DNA of 64,000 nt, taken from assembly GCA_963797765.1 (NCBI GenBank), contig CAWCQU010000007.1:473621-537620 (forward strand), read 5' to 3'. The DNA comes from JBGPTK01 sp963797765. Lineage in GTDB: Bacteria > Acidobacteriota > Terriglobia > Acidiferrales > UBA7541. Under the pieces are notes generated by a model. The model was not told the DNA's origin. It made no database searches and saw nothing but the letters and a program-made list of their open reading frames with translations. The position numbers were made by a program, and so were the translations under genes. Shown here one piece after another: positions 19,082 to 27,677 of this stretch. Each line of letters begins with the position of its first letter. The first letter of the stretch is position 1.

Positions 19082-19570
19082 GGGATGCAATTCAAGCAAA
19101 ACAAGGTGTTTGTCGCAGATGTCCAGTTTGTTGAGGGTGGAAGGTACTTCCAGCAGCTTCCCTCCGCGGTAAGGTTGTATGTCGGTGACAATGCAATTGA
19201 AGATCGCGGAATTGCTAGTCGGATTTATGTTAATCCCATTGAGCGCACCTTCAAGAGTCTCTCTACTAGGGTAGACAGGAAACTTGGCGCGATCCAGGTC
19301 AGCCGTGGGAATATGCTTCTTTAGAGTGCTTACCCACGCAAAATCGAGGGCACTTCGGAGATTGTGGATTGCATCTCCGGCGATCAAGGACAGATTGTCC
19401 ATTGCTTCGGCGAACTCAGGAATCGCATGTATCAGTTCTTGGTGGCCGGTCTCATTGTTTTCGTCCACCGTGGCAGTATAGCTCTCTTTCAAAGAGAGGA
19501 TAGCCGCCTCCAGGTCCTCAATATGTTTATCGGCCCTTTGAACTTTGAGACGAGCATCTCGGAATTCCAT
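19082..19570 (-). pseudogene. N-terminal part of the gene interrupted by the IS3 element
   Basis: 163 residues from ATG 19570 (MEFRDARLKVQRADKHIEDL). The N-terminus is helical and probably coiled-coil, with the motif DAIHNLRSALDFAW, a helix seen in small uncharacterised cytosolic proteins. Reading stops 3 bases inside the IS3 end. With the element removed the frame continues into the segment at 17489-17749, giving about 250 residues. No function known. Confidence 0.75.
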
Positions 19571-19650
19571 GCCTAATCCTAAAATAATTATTCTTGGCTA
19601 GCCATGCATATTACTGCCATTGATTGCACCGCGCGCCAAAGAAAAAGAGC

Positions 19651-19716
19651 GGGCGCAGCCCTTCGGAACTCAGGATAAACTCTTCGAAACTCAGGGCAAG
19701 CAAGCAACGCCCCTAC
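19651..19716 (-). repeat. Dispersed repeat, copy in reverse orientation
   Basis: Read on the minus strand this contains GTAGGGGC, then TTTATCCTGAG and CGAAGGGCTGCGCCC. The same blocks occur at 35845-35890 and 40306-40352 on the plus strand. It lies between the interrupted gene and the IS1182 element. No coding potential. Confidence 0.55.
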
Positions 19717-19838
19717 GAGAAACCCTGCGCCGCCGGTCCGTTGAGACAATTTGAGTGTGCGCGGGCCGTCTGCATCGTGGGAGATGTGTCGCGCCTCCGG
19801 CGCTTGAGGTCTTTATTTACGCGTTACCCCGCGCTTAC

Positions 19839-21188
19839 GAGTCTGTGTCGCAACTAGGGGTTGAAAGCTGGCGTAAGATTTGGCATGAAGAGGTATGCCA
19901 AGCTATCAACCGTATTCTCCCGATCAAGCTGAACTGTTACCCGCCCATGTGAAGGACGTTCTGGGCGCCGATCATCTCTGTTTTGTAGTGCACGAAGTGG
20001 TGGAAGCGTGCGACCTGAGTGCTTTCGGGAAGCCCGAAGAGGACGCGGGCGGGCAGCGGCCTTACGATCCGCGGTTGATGCTGAAGATTTGGCTGTACGG
20101 ATTCAGCGTGAACGTGCGCACGACGCGCAAGCTGGAACAGCGCATTCGTGAGGATCTGGGCTTCCGGTATCTGGCGGGCGGGGCTACGCCTGACCACAAA
20201 ACGCTGAGCGAATTTCATCGGCGTCATCGCGACGCCATCACGGCGATGTTCACTGAAGTGCTGCTGTTTTTGCGACGCGCGGGAATGGCGCGGCTGGGCA
20301 CGGTGGCGATCGACTCGACGCGGGTGAAGGCGTCGGCATCGCCCGACCGGTTGTTGCGCCGGGATGCGATCGAGCGGGAATTGCGGAAGAAAGTGAAGAG
20401 CTGGCAGCAGGAACTGGACGATGATCCGGATCGCGATCCGGGAACACGTGTGGGGCGGGAACAGATCACACAACTGCGCGAACAGTTGAAGCACTTGCGC
20501 GAAAGCGGGGAGGAGAAGCTGTCGACGACCGATCCGGACGCGCGATTTTTACGCGAGCGCGGGCGCTTCGTGCTGGGTTACACGGCGGAGGTCGCGGTGA
20601 GCGAGGACCATTTCATCGTGGCACAGCGGGTGACGCAGAACAAGAACGATAACCATGCCTTGATCCCGATGGTAGACGAAGTGGAGCGACAATGTGGAGA
20701 ACGACCGCAACGTGTGTTGGCCGACTGCGGTTTTTTCTCGAGTCAAAATCTGCGGGAGATGGAAGATCGCAACATCGAAGTTTACTTGCCCGACCCGAAT
20801 CTGGCAGGCGAGCTGAACACCGGCAAAATCGCGCGAGGGATTGGACGAATGAAGATCAGCGATGCGCATCTGAAACGCTCGCGTCGGAGGTTGCGAAGCA
20901 CCCAGGGCCGTGCCTGGTACAAGAAACGCAAGGGGATGGTCGAGCCGGTGATCGGGACCTTAAAAGAACAGCGCGGGATGCGCCAGTTTCAGCGCCGAGG
21001 CCGGCCGGCAACCGCGGTCGAATGGGCGCTGGCGTCGATCGCGTACAACTTGAGCCGCTATAACAACCTCCGCCGCAAAGCGTAGAAGCCGACCGGCGCG
21101 AGCACCTCCGGTTCTGGAAACGAAAAACGAGCGTGGGAGTTCCGCTGCAAAAAAATCAGTCCCGACACTCGAGTCGCGACACAGACTC
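19839..21188 (+). mobile_element. IS1182-type insertion sequence, intact copy, 1350 bp
   Basis: 17-base terminal inverted repeats, GAGTCTGTGTCGCAACT at the left and the complement GAGTCTGTGTCGCGACT at the right (16 of 17 identical). Flanking direct repeats are TTAC (19835-19838 and 21189-21192). Outside these, the left flank ends CCCCGCGC and the right flank begins GCGCGGGG, so the element sits in the loop of a perfect 8-bp hairpin. It carries one intact transposase gene. A second copy is at 47616-48957. Confidence 0.93.
19895..21085 (+). CDS. IS1182-family transposase
   Basis: 396 residues, intact. The N-terminal DUF772-type region (YDPRLMLKIWLYGFSVNVRTTRKLEQRIREDLGFRYLAGG in blocks, about 55-95) is followed by the DDE core: Asp in GTVAIDSTRVKASAS (about 140), Asp in RVLADCGFFS (about 285) and Glu in KGMVEPVIGTLKEQRGM (about 360), then RPATAVEWALASIAYNLSR. 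A charged helical insert separates the first two acidic residues, as in IS1182 members. It is 56 bases inside the left terminus. Confidence 0.93.
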   Translation: MPSYQPYSPDQAELLPAHVKDVLGADHLCFVVHEVVEACDLSAFGKPEEDAGGQRPYDPRLMLKIWLYGFSVNVRTTRKLEQRIREDLGFRYLAGGATPDHKTLSEFHRRHRDAITAMFTEVLLFLRRAGMARLGTVAIDSTRVKASASPDRLLRRDAIERELRKKVKSWQQELDDDPDRDPGTRVGREQITQLREQLKHLRESGEEKLSTTDPDARFLRERGRFVLGYTAEVAVSEDHFIVAQRVTQNKNDNHALIPMVDEVERQCGERPQRVLADCGFFSSQNLREMEDRNIEVYLPDPNLAGELNTGKIARGIGRMKISDAHLKRSRRRLRSTQGRAWYKKRKGMVEPVIGTLKEQRGMRQFQRRGRPATAVEWALASIAYNLSRYNNLRRKA

Positions 21189-21281
21189 TTACGCGCGGGG
21201 CTAAGTTCTGACGCGCCTATGGAGCTGCCGAAACTATGCGCCATGCGGAAACGTCATAGCTGATGATAGTCTTAATCAACT

Positions 21282-22988
21282 ATGAAAAAGCCGGCACGCA
21301 TCGCTAGCACGGGAATTCTTTCGCTGTTCGCTTGTGCCTTGCTTTGGTGCAGTCCCGTTCCGCGGCAAAATCCCGCTCCGCCCGCCGCACCGGCGCCGCA
21401 AAGCCAGAATCCATCACAGCCTGTGCTCACGATTGACAGCACGCGGCTGGTGCAGATTCCGGTGATAGTCACGGACAAGGAGGGGCATTACGTTTCCGGG
21501 CTTACTGCTAAGGATTTTGAACTCTTCGATGATGGCCGGCTTGCGGAGATCGACGTTTTTTCGGCGCCTCGCCCAGATTCGCCTGCCGGGCAGGCTTCCG
21601 CTGCGCTGCCTGCCGATACATTTTCGAACCGGCACCTGCCAATCGGCGCGCCACCGCCGGCCGTCACCGCAATTCTGATTGACGGCCTGAACAACCGCTT
21701 TGAATACCTCGCTAAAGCGAGGAATCAAACGCTCGATTTTCTGAGCAAGCTGGGGCCGCACGATGCCGTCTCCTTATACTTTCTTGGAGACCGTCTTTAT
21801 CTGCTGCATGATTTTTCGAAGGGCAATGCGGGCCTGCTCGCCGATCTAAAAAATTACAAGCCTGAGGGGGGAACTCGAATCGAAGATTGGACGCCCGCCG
21901 CTGAGCCGCCCCTCCCTCCAGTCCCTGGCGCCAAACCACCTCCGATTCCTATCCGCGCTGCCAGGAGCTTGTTCCCTTTGTCCGACGACGTGCGGAATCT
22001 CGACCAAGAATCGAACGAGAGTCAAACTTTAGACGCGCTCAGGCAAATCACAATTCACTTGGCCAGCGTGCCCGGCCGCAAAAATCTAGTCTGGATCTCC
22101 AGCCGGTTTCCCACTGCCGACGTGTACATACGGGTCGATGGCAATGTCGGCTCGGCACTCCAGCAACAATCCACAACGGCCCATCTGCCGGAAATGATGA
22201 ACGCGTTCAATATCGCGCTTTATCCGGTTGATCCGCTCGGCCTCTCCCCCGCTTCATCGCACTGGGGATTGGTCCCTGACTTGCAAAAAACCCGATCTCT
22301 AATGTCAGACCTTGCCGAGCGCACCGGCGGCCTTTCCTTTTTTGCTTCTAAAGACGTCGAAGGCGTGATTCAACACGCCGCCGAAGACCTGCGAAACACG
22401 TATCTGCTCGGCGTTTATTCGCAGCCGGGCCACGAGGCGGAACGCTTCCACAAGATAACCGTGAAAGTGAATCGCCTTGAAACCCTTGCGTACACGCCGC
22501 AAGCCGTGGTGCGCTCCCGTACCGGATATTACCCACAGCTCGAAAATGGCGTGGCCGCGCTGTTCCGCGCGGAGATTTTCGAGGAAGCCAGGCGAAGTCC
22601 GCTGGAATCCACCGGAATCGGCCTGGTGGCCCACGCTGAAATTGCAGCCGAAAAGGATGCACGATTTTTGGATTTAGAATTAGCTGTCGATCCGCAGGAC
22701 TTGCAGCTTCAGAAGGCGGAAAAGGGGCCCGTAGCGAATTTCTATCTGGAATTCACGCAGCACAATTCTGTGAAGATGGTAATCGCTCGATCCGCAAGCT
22801 CGGTGAATTTTGCGATGAATCCGGAACTCTACCGAATCACTCGAGTGGAAGGAATCAAGCTCTCGAACAAAATTCCCCTACGCGAAGGCGCCGATTCAAT
22901 CCGCGTCCTGGTCTCCGATGCCCAGGGCGAAAACATCGGTACGCTGACGATCCCGCTGGAAGGATTAACAAGTATACCCAAGAAATAA
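21282..22988 (+). CDS. Exported VWFA-related protein, acidobacterial type
   Basis: 568 residues with an N-terminal signal peptide (ILSLFACALLWCS), possibly a lipoprotein since a Cys follows the hydrophobic core. Then a Pro/Ala-rich linker and a domain starting VQIPVIVTDKEGHYVSGLTAKDFELFDDG, the hallmark opening of the VWFA-related family widespread in Acidobacteria. A von Willebrand A-like fold follows (AVTAILIDGLNNRFEY, ASVPGRKNLVWIS, AERTGGLSFFASKDVEG, YLLGVYSQPG). The MIDAS motif is degenerate (DGLNN instead of DxSxS). The C-terminal ~150 residues are beta-rich. Role unknown; probably surface protein interactions. Confidence 0.85.
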   Translation: MKKPARIASTGILSLFACALLWCSPVPRQNPAPPAAPAPQSQNPSQPVLTIDSTRLVQIPVIVTDKEGHYVSGLTAKDFELFDDGRLAEIDVFSAPRPDSPAGQASAALPADTFSNRHLPIGAPPPAVTAILIDGLNNRFEYLAKARNQTLDFLSKLGPHDAVSLYFLGDRLYLLHDFSKGNAGLLADLKNYKPEGGTRIEDWTPAAEPPLPPVPGAKPPPIPIRAARSLFPLSDDVRNLDQESNESQTLDALRQITIHLASVPGRKNLVWISSRFPTADVYIRVDGNVGSALQQQSTTAHLPEMMNAFNIALYPVDPLGLSPASSHWGLVPDLQKTRSLMSDLAERTGGLSFFASKDVEGVIQHAAEDLRNTYLLGVYSQPGHEAERFHKITVKVNRLETLAYTPQAVVRSRTGYYPQLENGVAALFRAEIFEEARRSPLESTGIGLVAHAEIAAEKDARFLDLELAVDPQDLQLQKAEKGPVANFYLEFTQHNSVKMVIARSASSVNFAMNPELYRITRVEGIKLSNKIPLREGADSIRVLVSDAQGENIGTLTIPLEGLTSIPKK

Positions 22989-23173
22989 ACCGCGGGCCGG
23001 CCCTGACAAACGACACACATATCCTAAGGGTTTCAAGCTATCGGGAAGCCAGAACCGGCAGACTATAAGGCGGGCGGGTATTTGCTGGAAGTCTTCTGTG
23101 TATCTTCCATATTGCACCTCGCAAACTGAGGATAGCAGCTAACGAGAATGGTGTCAATAGCTTGCCGATGGCT

Positions 23174-24277
23174 CTAGCTGGTTAACTTTATGAAATCCTC
23201 GTCCGTCCACACGGATTTCAGGTCGTCATCCCCCTTCGCGTCCGGCTTCAGGCTGGCATCCAATTCGAAAGCTCGAGCCAAATTGGCTAGAATGTCTTTC
23301 TTATCCTTGCCGAGGATGGCCTGATAGCAGGCTATGTTGTAAAACACTCCGCCCACGGTATCCCAATATTTGGAGGCCTTCAATGCCAGGTCCAGCGCCT
23401 CCTGGATGCGAACCAGGTCTCCCGGTTTCCCGGCCTGCTGCGCCAGATGCTTCAGCACGTATGCTTTCTTCATTAAGGCCTTGGGATTCGACGGATCGTA
23501 ACCCAAAGCGACGTCCAGCAGTGCGTCGGCCCGATCGAGTTTTCCAGCCTGGATCGCCTGATCGGCCTGTTCCACGTATTTCCAGGCAAGGTCAACCTGG
23601 TCGGCGATGCTGAGGTCGGAGAAGGCCTTCTGCAGGTAGAGACGCGCCCAAAGATAGCCGATCAGGAATCCGGCGCAGAAAAAGTACAACATGATGACCA
23701 GCGCCACCGCCTCGCTGCTTTGCTGGCAGGTTTGAGAATCGCAGTCTCGCAGGCCGTTTCCGATAAAAGTGGAGAGTTGGCTCACCTTGCCGGGAATCTT
23801 GTTTAATTGCACCAGGCCAACGCCAACAATGATTTTCGTGAGCCAGTCGGAGATTTCAACCAAATTACTATTGGGCATCACTCCGCTGCTCTTGGACTGC
23901 GCGCTGGTTGACGAAGGGTCGGGCTTCTTCCCGCCTGCGGCTGCCTCGGAAGAATCGCCGGGTTCCTTGGGCGTTCTTGGAATGCCGAAAACAAATCCCA
24001 CCAGAAAACCAGCGAGCAAGGATGCGCCAGCGGCGAGGATTCCGATTCCCAGGATCGAAGCGAACGATCCCGTACACCAGAAGCGGAGTGCGTACACGAA
24101 GATAAAGACCACGCCGATCAGTGCGGCCAGTTGCAACCGGCGCAGCATTCGATAGCGGTCCAGGTGCTCGTCAACCCATTTCTGTCTCATGGAAGACCTC
24201 GGTCCGGATCTTGCAGCCCGAAGGCTGTCCCGGAGTTTTCCTGCGATCTTGCGGATCCATTCGGTGAAGAACTTCAT
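23174..24277 (-). CDS. Membrane protein with C-terminal TPR-like region, unknown function
   Basis: 367 residues, ATG after a GAGGG site. A basic N-terminus (about 1-45) leads to two transmembrane helices (about 48-68 and 76-98) with the segment FLVGFVFGIPRTP. Next come a polar Ser/Lys/Pro linker, the block NLVEISDWLTKIIVGVGLVQL (about 143-163) that I recall as recurring in a family of unknown proteins, a third helix (ALVIMLYFFCAGFLIGYLWARL) and a cytosolic helical repeat region resembling TPRs (ADALLDVALGYDPSNPKALM, FYNIACYQAILGKD). No partner gene is evident nearby. Confidence 0.75.
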   Translation of the reverse strand: MKFFTEWIRKIAGKLRDSLRAARSGPRSSMRQKWVDEHLDRYRMLRRLQLAALIGVVFIFVYALRFWCTGSFASILGIGILAAGASLLAGFLVGFVFGIPRTPKEPGDSSEAAAGGKKPDPSSTSAQSKSSGVMPNSNLVEISDWLTKIIVGVGLVQLNKIPGKVSQLSTFIGNGLRDCDSQTCQQSSEAVALVIMLYFFCAGFLIGYLWARLYLQKAFSDLSIADQVDLAWKYVEQADQAIQAGKLDRADALLDVALGYDPSNPKALMKKAYVLKHLAQQAGKPGDLVRIQEALDLALKASKYWDTVGGVFYNIACYQAILGKDKKDILANLARAFELDASLKPDAKGDDDLKSVWTDEDFIKLTS

Positions 24278-24435
24278 CCCTCAACTCTTCCTGAATTTAC
24301 TCGCTTCGGGGTTCGGTAGCGGACGCCCGAGCCGGAACTCTGGACGGGTAGCCGGTAATTGCTCGTATAGCGAAGGAGGGTATAACAATTGACGTAATGG
24401 CACAATAAGAACGGTAGGCCCTGCTGGAGCCGGGG

Positions 24436-25488
24436 TCAGGAGCGAGTGCTTGAGCTGCTCAGCTGGACGAGAGTTTCCGAGGGCGACATCGGCGGCGGAG
24501 CCATGGGCGCGGGCTTTAAGGTTTGCGGTGCGCGCCAATTATCGAGCATGGAGACTTGCTGCACGCAAGAAACCGTGCAGCGCGGGGCGCAGGCCTTTTT
24601 GGTGTAAAACTCGCGATGGCGCTGCGCGGCCGTATATTGTTCGATGGGAATCCCCGGATAGCCGCGCTGCTGCGAGCAGTAATGCACCAGGCCGTCTTCG
24701 CAGATATATAAATAGCGCGAGCCGGAGCGGCAGCGCCAGGTGTGCTCGCGCCCCGCGGCGATATTGTGTTGAAAATGATTCAGCCGCGCGAACGAACGTT
24801 TTCCCAAATTCATGATCTCGCGAAAAATTTCTCCTTCGCGTTGCTTCAGAGGACGCACCTGGCCGTTGCCGTCGTGAATAATTCCTACGGTGCTGGTGAA
24901 TCCGAGATTGATGGCGCGGTGGGCGACATGTAATGCGTCTTCGGGGTTTTTCACGCCGCTGCCCAGCACCGAATTGATGTTCACGTGAAAATCCGCGTGC
25001 TCGCCGAGCAGGGCGAGTTTTTGGTCGAGGACTTTCAGGCTCTTCATCGAAACTTCGTCGGGCACCGCGTTATCGATGCTGATTTGCAGGTATTCCAGGC
25101 CTGCGCGATTCAGGCGCGCGACGCGTTGCGCTGTCAGCAAGTATCCGTTGGTGATCATCCCCGCGATGATCCCCTTTTTGCGGATGTGCCGGATGATTTC
25201 GTCGAGGTCGGGATGCAGCAGCGGCTCGCCGCCGCTGATCGTGATAATCGCCGTGCCGAACGATTTCAGCAGATCGATTCGCCGGAACATCTCCTCTTTC
25301 GCCACCGGCTTCGAATGATCGTCATATTCATTGCAATATTCGCAGGCCAGATTGCATCGCCGCGTGGGAATAATGTGCGCCAGCAAAACGTGCTTGGTGG
25401 AAACCAGCCCGCGCACAAGCATGCGAATTTCCCGCAGCCTGCGGTGCGCGCCCAGCAATTTCCGCCGAATTTTCTTCCCCGCCTTCAT
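24436..25488 (-). CDS. Radical SAM protein with SPASM-like cysteine tail
   Basis: About 350 residues from ATG 25488 (GGAAG site upstream); an in-frame GTG at 25524 is an alternative. The radical SAM CxxxCxxC motif is Cys45, Cys49, Cys52 (RRCNLACEYCNEY), followed by ITISGGEPLLHPD, the SAM-binding GGEP motif, and TNGYLL. Further Cys residues near the end (WRCRSG, YICEDGLVHYCSQ, CAPRCTVSCVQ) fit a SPASM-type auxiliary cluster domain, as in enzymes that modify peptides or lipids. The C-terminus is Pro/Ser-rich. Substrate unknown; no precursor peptide gene is evident next to it. Confidence 0.87.
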   Translation of the reverse strand: MKAGKKIRRKLLGAHRRLREIRMLVRGLVSTKHVLLAHIIPTRRCNLACEYCNEYDDHSKPVAKEEMFRRIDLLKSFGTAIITISGGEPLLHPDLDEIIRHIRKKGIIAGMITNGYLLTAQRVARLNRAGLEYLQISIDNAVPDEVSMKSLKVLDQKLALLGEHADFHVNINSVLGSGVKNPEDALHVAHRAINLGFTSTVGIIHDGNGQVRPLKQREGEIFREIMNLGKRSFARLNHFQHNIAAGREHTWRCRSGSRYLYICEDGLVHYCSQQRGYPGIPIEQYTAAQRHREFYTKKACAPRCTVSCVQQVSMLDNWRAPQTLKPAPMAPPPMSPSETLVQLSSSSTRS

Positions 25489-25617
25489 TTTGCTTCCGTG
25501 CGATCGCCCCGTTTGGAAGCCCACGATCGGGCCTGAAACCCTGTTCTTATGCTATAACAGACTGAGTCGCAAGCCACTCCCTTTTAGATTGATTAGGACC
25601 TGGCCAAGATATCCCAT

Positions 25618-26193
25618 ATGCCGTCCCGCTCGACTTCGACTTGTATGCTCCTCGGATTGCTTATTCTCTGGTGGCCCTTCGCCTGCTCATTAGGGCAGAC
25701 TGAGGCGGCACAGGAGGCTCCACACCCAGTAGTCGAACTCACCAAACTTTCGCCTCCCAGCTATCCTCGCATTACGCGACTAGCTCACATAACAGGGCAT
25801 GTCGTCTTGATGCTGGGCATTCGGCCAAATGGAAGTCTTGCTTCGGCGATTGTGGTGAGTGGTCCCGAGTTGCTGAAAAAATCCGCTTTGGAAAGCGCGC
25901 AGCAATCACAATTTGAGTGCAGAAACTGCCGCGACGAGCAGACCTGGTATCGACTGGTTTATAGCTTTGAATTGGATCCAATGGACTGTGCGGAGCAGGC
26001 TGAAAATTCCAAAGATAGCCAGAAGAAGAAAACCTATCCCATTGTGTTTAAATCTCAAGACCAAGTAGTAGTGACCGACGAATCGATATCAATTTGTGAC
26101 CCCGGGCCCACGATTACCAAATATAAGATTCGCTCCTGGAAGTGCCTCTACCTATGGAAATGTGCTTCCCCGCGCATCACATACAATTATTAG
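25618..26193 (+). CDS. Exported protein with TonB-C-like domain
   Basis: 191 residues with a signal peptide (LLGLLILWWPFACSLG). The domain about 45-120 (PPSYPRITRLAHITGHVVLMLGIRPNGSLASAIVVSG, then ALESAQQSQFECR) matches the TonB C-terminal fold, including the YP...G.V.....I...G motif. The C-terminal half is Cys-bearing and ends in SWKCLYLWKCASPRI. It has no TonB energy-coupling helix, so it is a stand-alone periplasmic module of the kind frequent in Acidobacteria. Role unknown. Confidence 0.75.
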   Translation: MPSRSTSTCMLLGLLILWWPFACSLGQTEAAQEAPHPVVELTKLSPPSYPRITRLAHITGHVVLMLGIRPNGSLASAIVVSGPELLKKSALESAQQSQFECRNCRDEQTWYRLVYSFELDPMDCAEQAENSKDSQKKKTYPIVFKSQDQVVVTDESISICDPGPTITKYKIRSWKCLYLWKCASPRITYNY

Positions 26194-26257
26194 CGTCTCG
26201 AGTTTCTTGCTTTTTGCTTCAGTCGCGCTACGATGGCACCGCCAGAAAGGAATCTCA

Positions 26258-26638
26258 ATGCCTCCAACATTCGGAAACGGCAAAATCTGCTACATCGAAA
26301 TCCCCTCGACTGACATTGCCCGCTCCGCCGATTTCTACAAACGCGTATTCGGCTGGCAAACCAGGCAGCGAGGCGATGGCAGCGTCGCGTTTGATGATGG
26401 AGTAGGCGAAGTAAGCGGCACCTGGGTTCTCGGTCTCCCGCCTTCCACGACGCCCGGCCTGTTGATTTCGATTATGGTGGACAGCGTGGCTGGGACTCTC
26501 GAATCCATTTTCGCCAGCGGCGGTGAAATTGTTCAACCCATCGGCGCCCACGCCCCCGAAATCACTGCAAGATTTCGCGATCCGGCTGGCAACGTTCTCG
26601 GCCTCTACCAGCACCGCGCCAAATCGAATCGTGCTTAA
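26258..26638 (+). CDS. VOC-family (glyoxalase-like) protein
   Basis: 126 residues from ATG 26258, preceded by AGAAAGGAA. One VOC beta-alpha-beta module pair: ICYIEIPSTDIARSADFYKRVFGW at the start and FRDPAGNVLGLYQ at the end. Members bind a metal and act on small substrates or carry resistance or isomerase roles. Of the usual metal ligands, the start has Glu rather than His (YIEIP), so the type is uncertain. It is convergent with the aldo/keto reductase gene. Confidence 0.85.
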   Translation: MPPTFGNGKICYIEIPSTDIARSADFYKRVFGWQTRQRGDGSVAFDDGVGEVSGTWVLGLPPSTTPGLLISIMVDSVAGTLESIFASGGEIVQPIGAHAPEITARFRDPAGNVLGLYQHRAKSNRA

Positions 26639-26670
26639 CCGTCGCATGCTTTCGGGGCTGGCTTCCTTGC

Positions 26671-27642
26671 TTAATCCGACCAGGGCTGCGGCGTGCGATC
26701 CCACCGGTGCTTTTTCAGCTTTTCAAGCAGTGCATGATCCAGCGGTCCTGCATTGCTCGCCGCCAGGTTTTCTCTTACATGCGCGTGCTTGCGCATGCCG
26801 ACGATTTGCGTGCTAACGGCAGGATGCGACAGGATGAATCGCAGCGCCATTTCCGGCAGAGTCATCCCGGCGGGGACCAGCGGCTTCAACTTTTCGACGT
26901 GCTCCACGGTATTGCGCAGATTTTCCGGGCTGAAATAATGGCCGCGCCAATCGTCTGCCGGAAATTCTGTTTCGAGAGTCAACTTGCCGCCCAGGCTGCC
27001 CTCGTCCAGTGGCACTCGCGCGATCACGCCGATATCGTGTTTCTGGCAGAACGGGAAAAGTTTGTCCTCCGGTGCTTGATCGAAGATGTTGTAGATCACC
27101 TGCACCGCGTCAATCAATCCCGTCTCGATTGCCTTCATGCCGTTCTCAGGTTCCCAGCGATTCAGGCTGATTCCGAAAAATCGAATCAGCCCGTCGCTTT
27201 TCAATTTCCCCACCGTCTCGCGGAATTCCGGCTCACCGGCCCAGTGATCGGACCACACATGAAATTGCAGCAGGTCGATCACATCCACGCGCAAATTCTT
27301 GCGAATTGTTTCGGCGGCCTTCAGCACGTGGGCAGCCGGAAACACTTCATGGTATTGATGGTGCGCCCGCGCCGGCCATTTCCGGTTCATCGGCGGCACT
27401 TTCGAAGCCGCGAACAATTTCTTGCCGCGATTGCGCGACAAAATCTCTCCCAGCAGGCTGTCGCTTTTGCCGTCGCCATACGCCCAGGCCGAATCAAAAA
27501 AATTGCAGCCGAGCTCGATGGCCAGTTGCATGGCCTCGAGCGATTCTTTATCGTCCGAACCGGACCACCCGCCCATGCCCCAAAGGCCCTGCGAAATTTC
27601 GCTGACCATGAATCCGGTGCGGCCAAACCTGCGGTATTTCAT
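26671..27642 (-). CDS. Aldo/keto reductase
   Basis: About 323 residues from ATG 27642 (MKYRRFGRTGFMVSEISQG), chosen for the AAGGAAAA site and the family start. It is an (alpha/beta)8 NADPH-dependent oxidoreductase: catalytic Asp and Tyr in FFDSAWAYGDGKSD, Lys in FAASKVPP, His in LLQFHVWSD, and NADP-binding FILSHPAVSTQIVGMRK near the end. It follows the GH2 gene by 35 bases on the same strand, so the two are probably cotranscribed and may act on the same sugar-derived aldehyde or ketone. Confidence 0.93.
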   Translation of the reverse strand: MKYRRFGRTGFMVSEISQGLWGMGGWSGSDDKESLEAMQLAIELGCNFFDSAWAYGDGKSDSLLGEILSRNRGKKLFAASKVPPMNRKWPARAHHQYHEVFPAAHVLKAAETIRKNLRVDVIDLLQFHVWSDHWAGEPEFRETVGKLKSDGLIRFFGISLNRWEPENGMKAIETGLIDAVQVIYNIFDQAPEDKLFPFCQKHDIGVIARVPLDEGSLGGKLTLETEFPADDWRGHYFSPENLRNTVEHVEKLKPLVPAGMTLPEMALRFILSHPAVSTQIVGMRKHAHVRENLAASNAGPLDHALLEKLKKHRWDRTPQPWSD

Positions 27643-27677
27643 TCGATTTTCCTTGTTCAATCGTGCGCCTGGTGAAC

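Noticed and set aside
23174..25488. Defence or peptide-modification island around the radical SAM and TPR membrane genes
   Set aside because: No precursor peptide, nuclease, toxin or transporter partner lies beside them; the two genes are 158 bases apart and flanked by unrelated genes.
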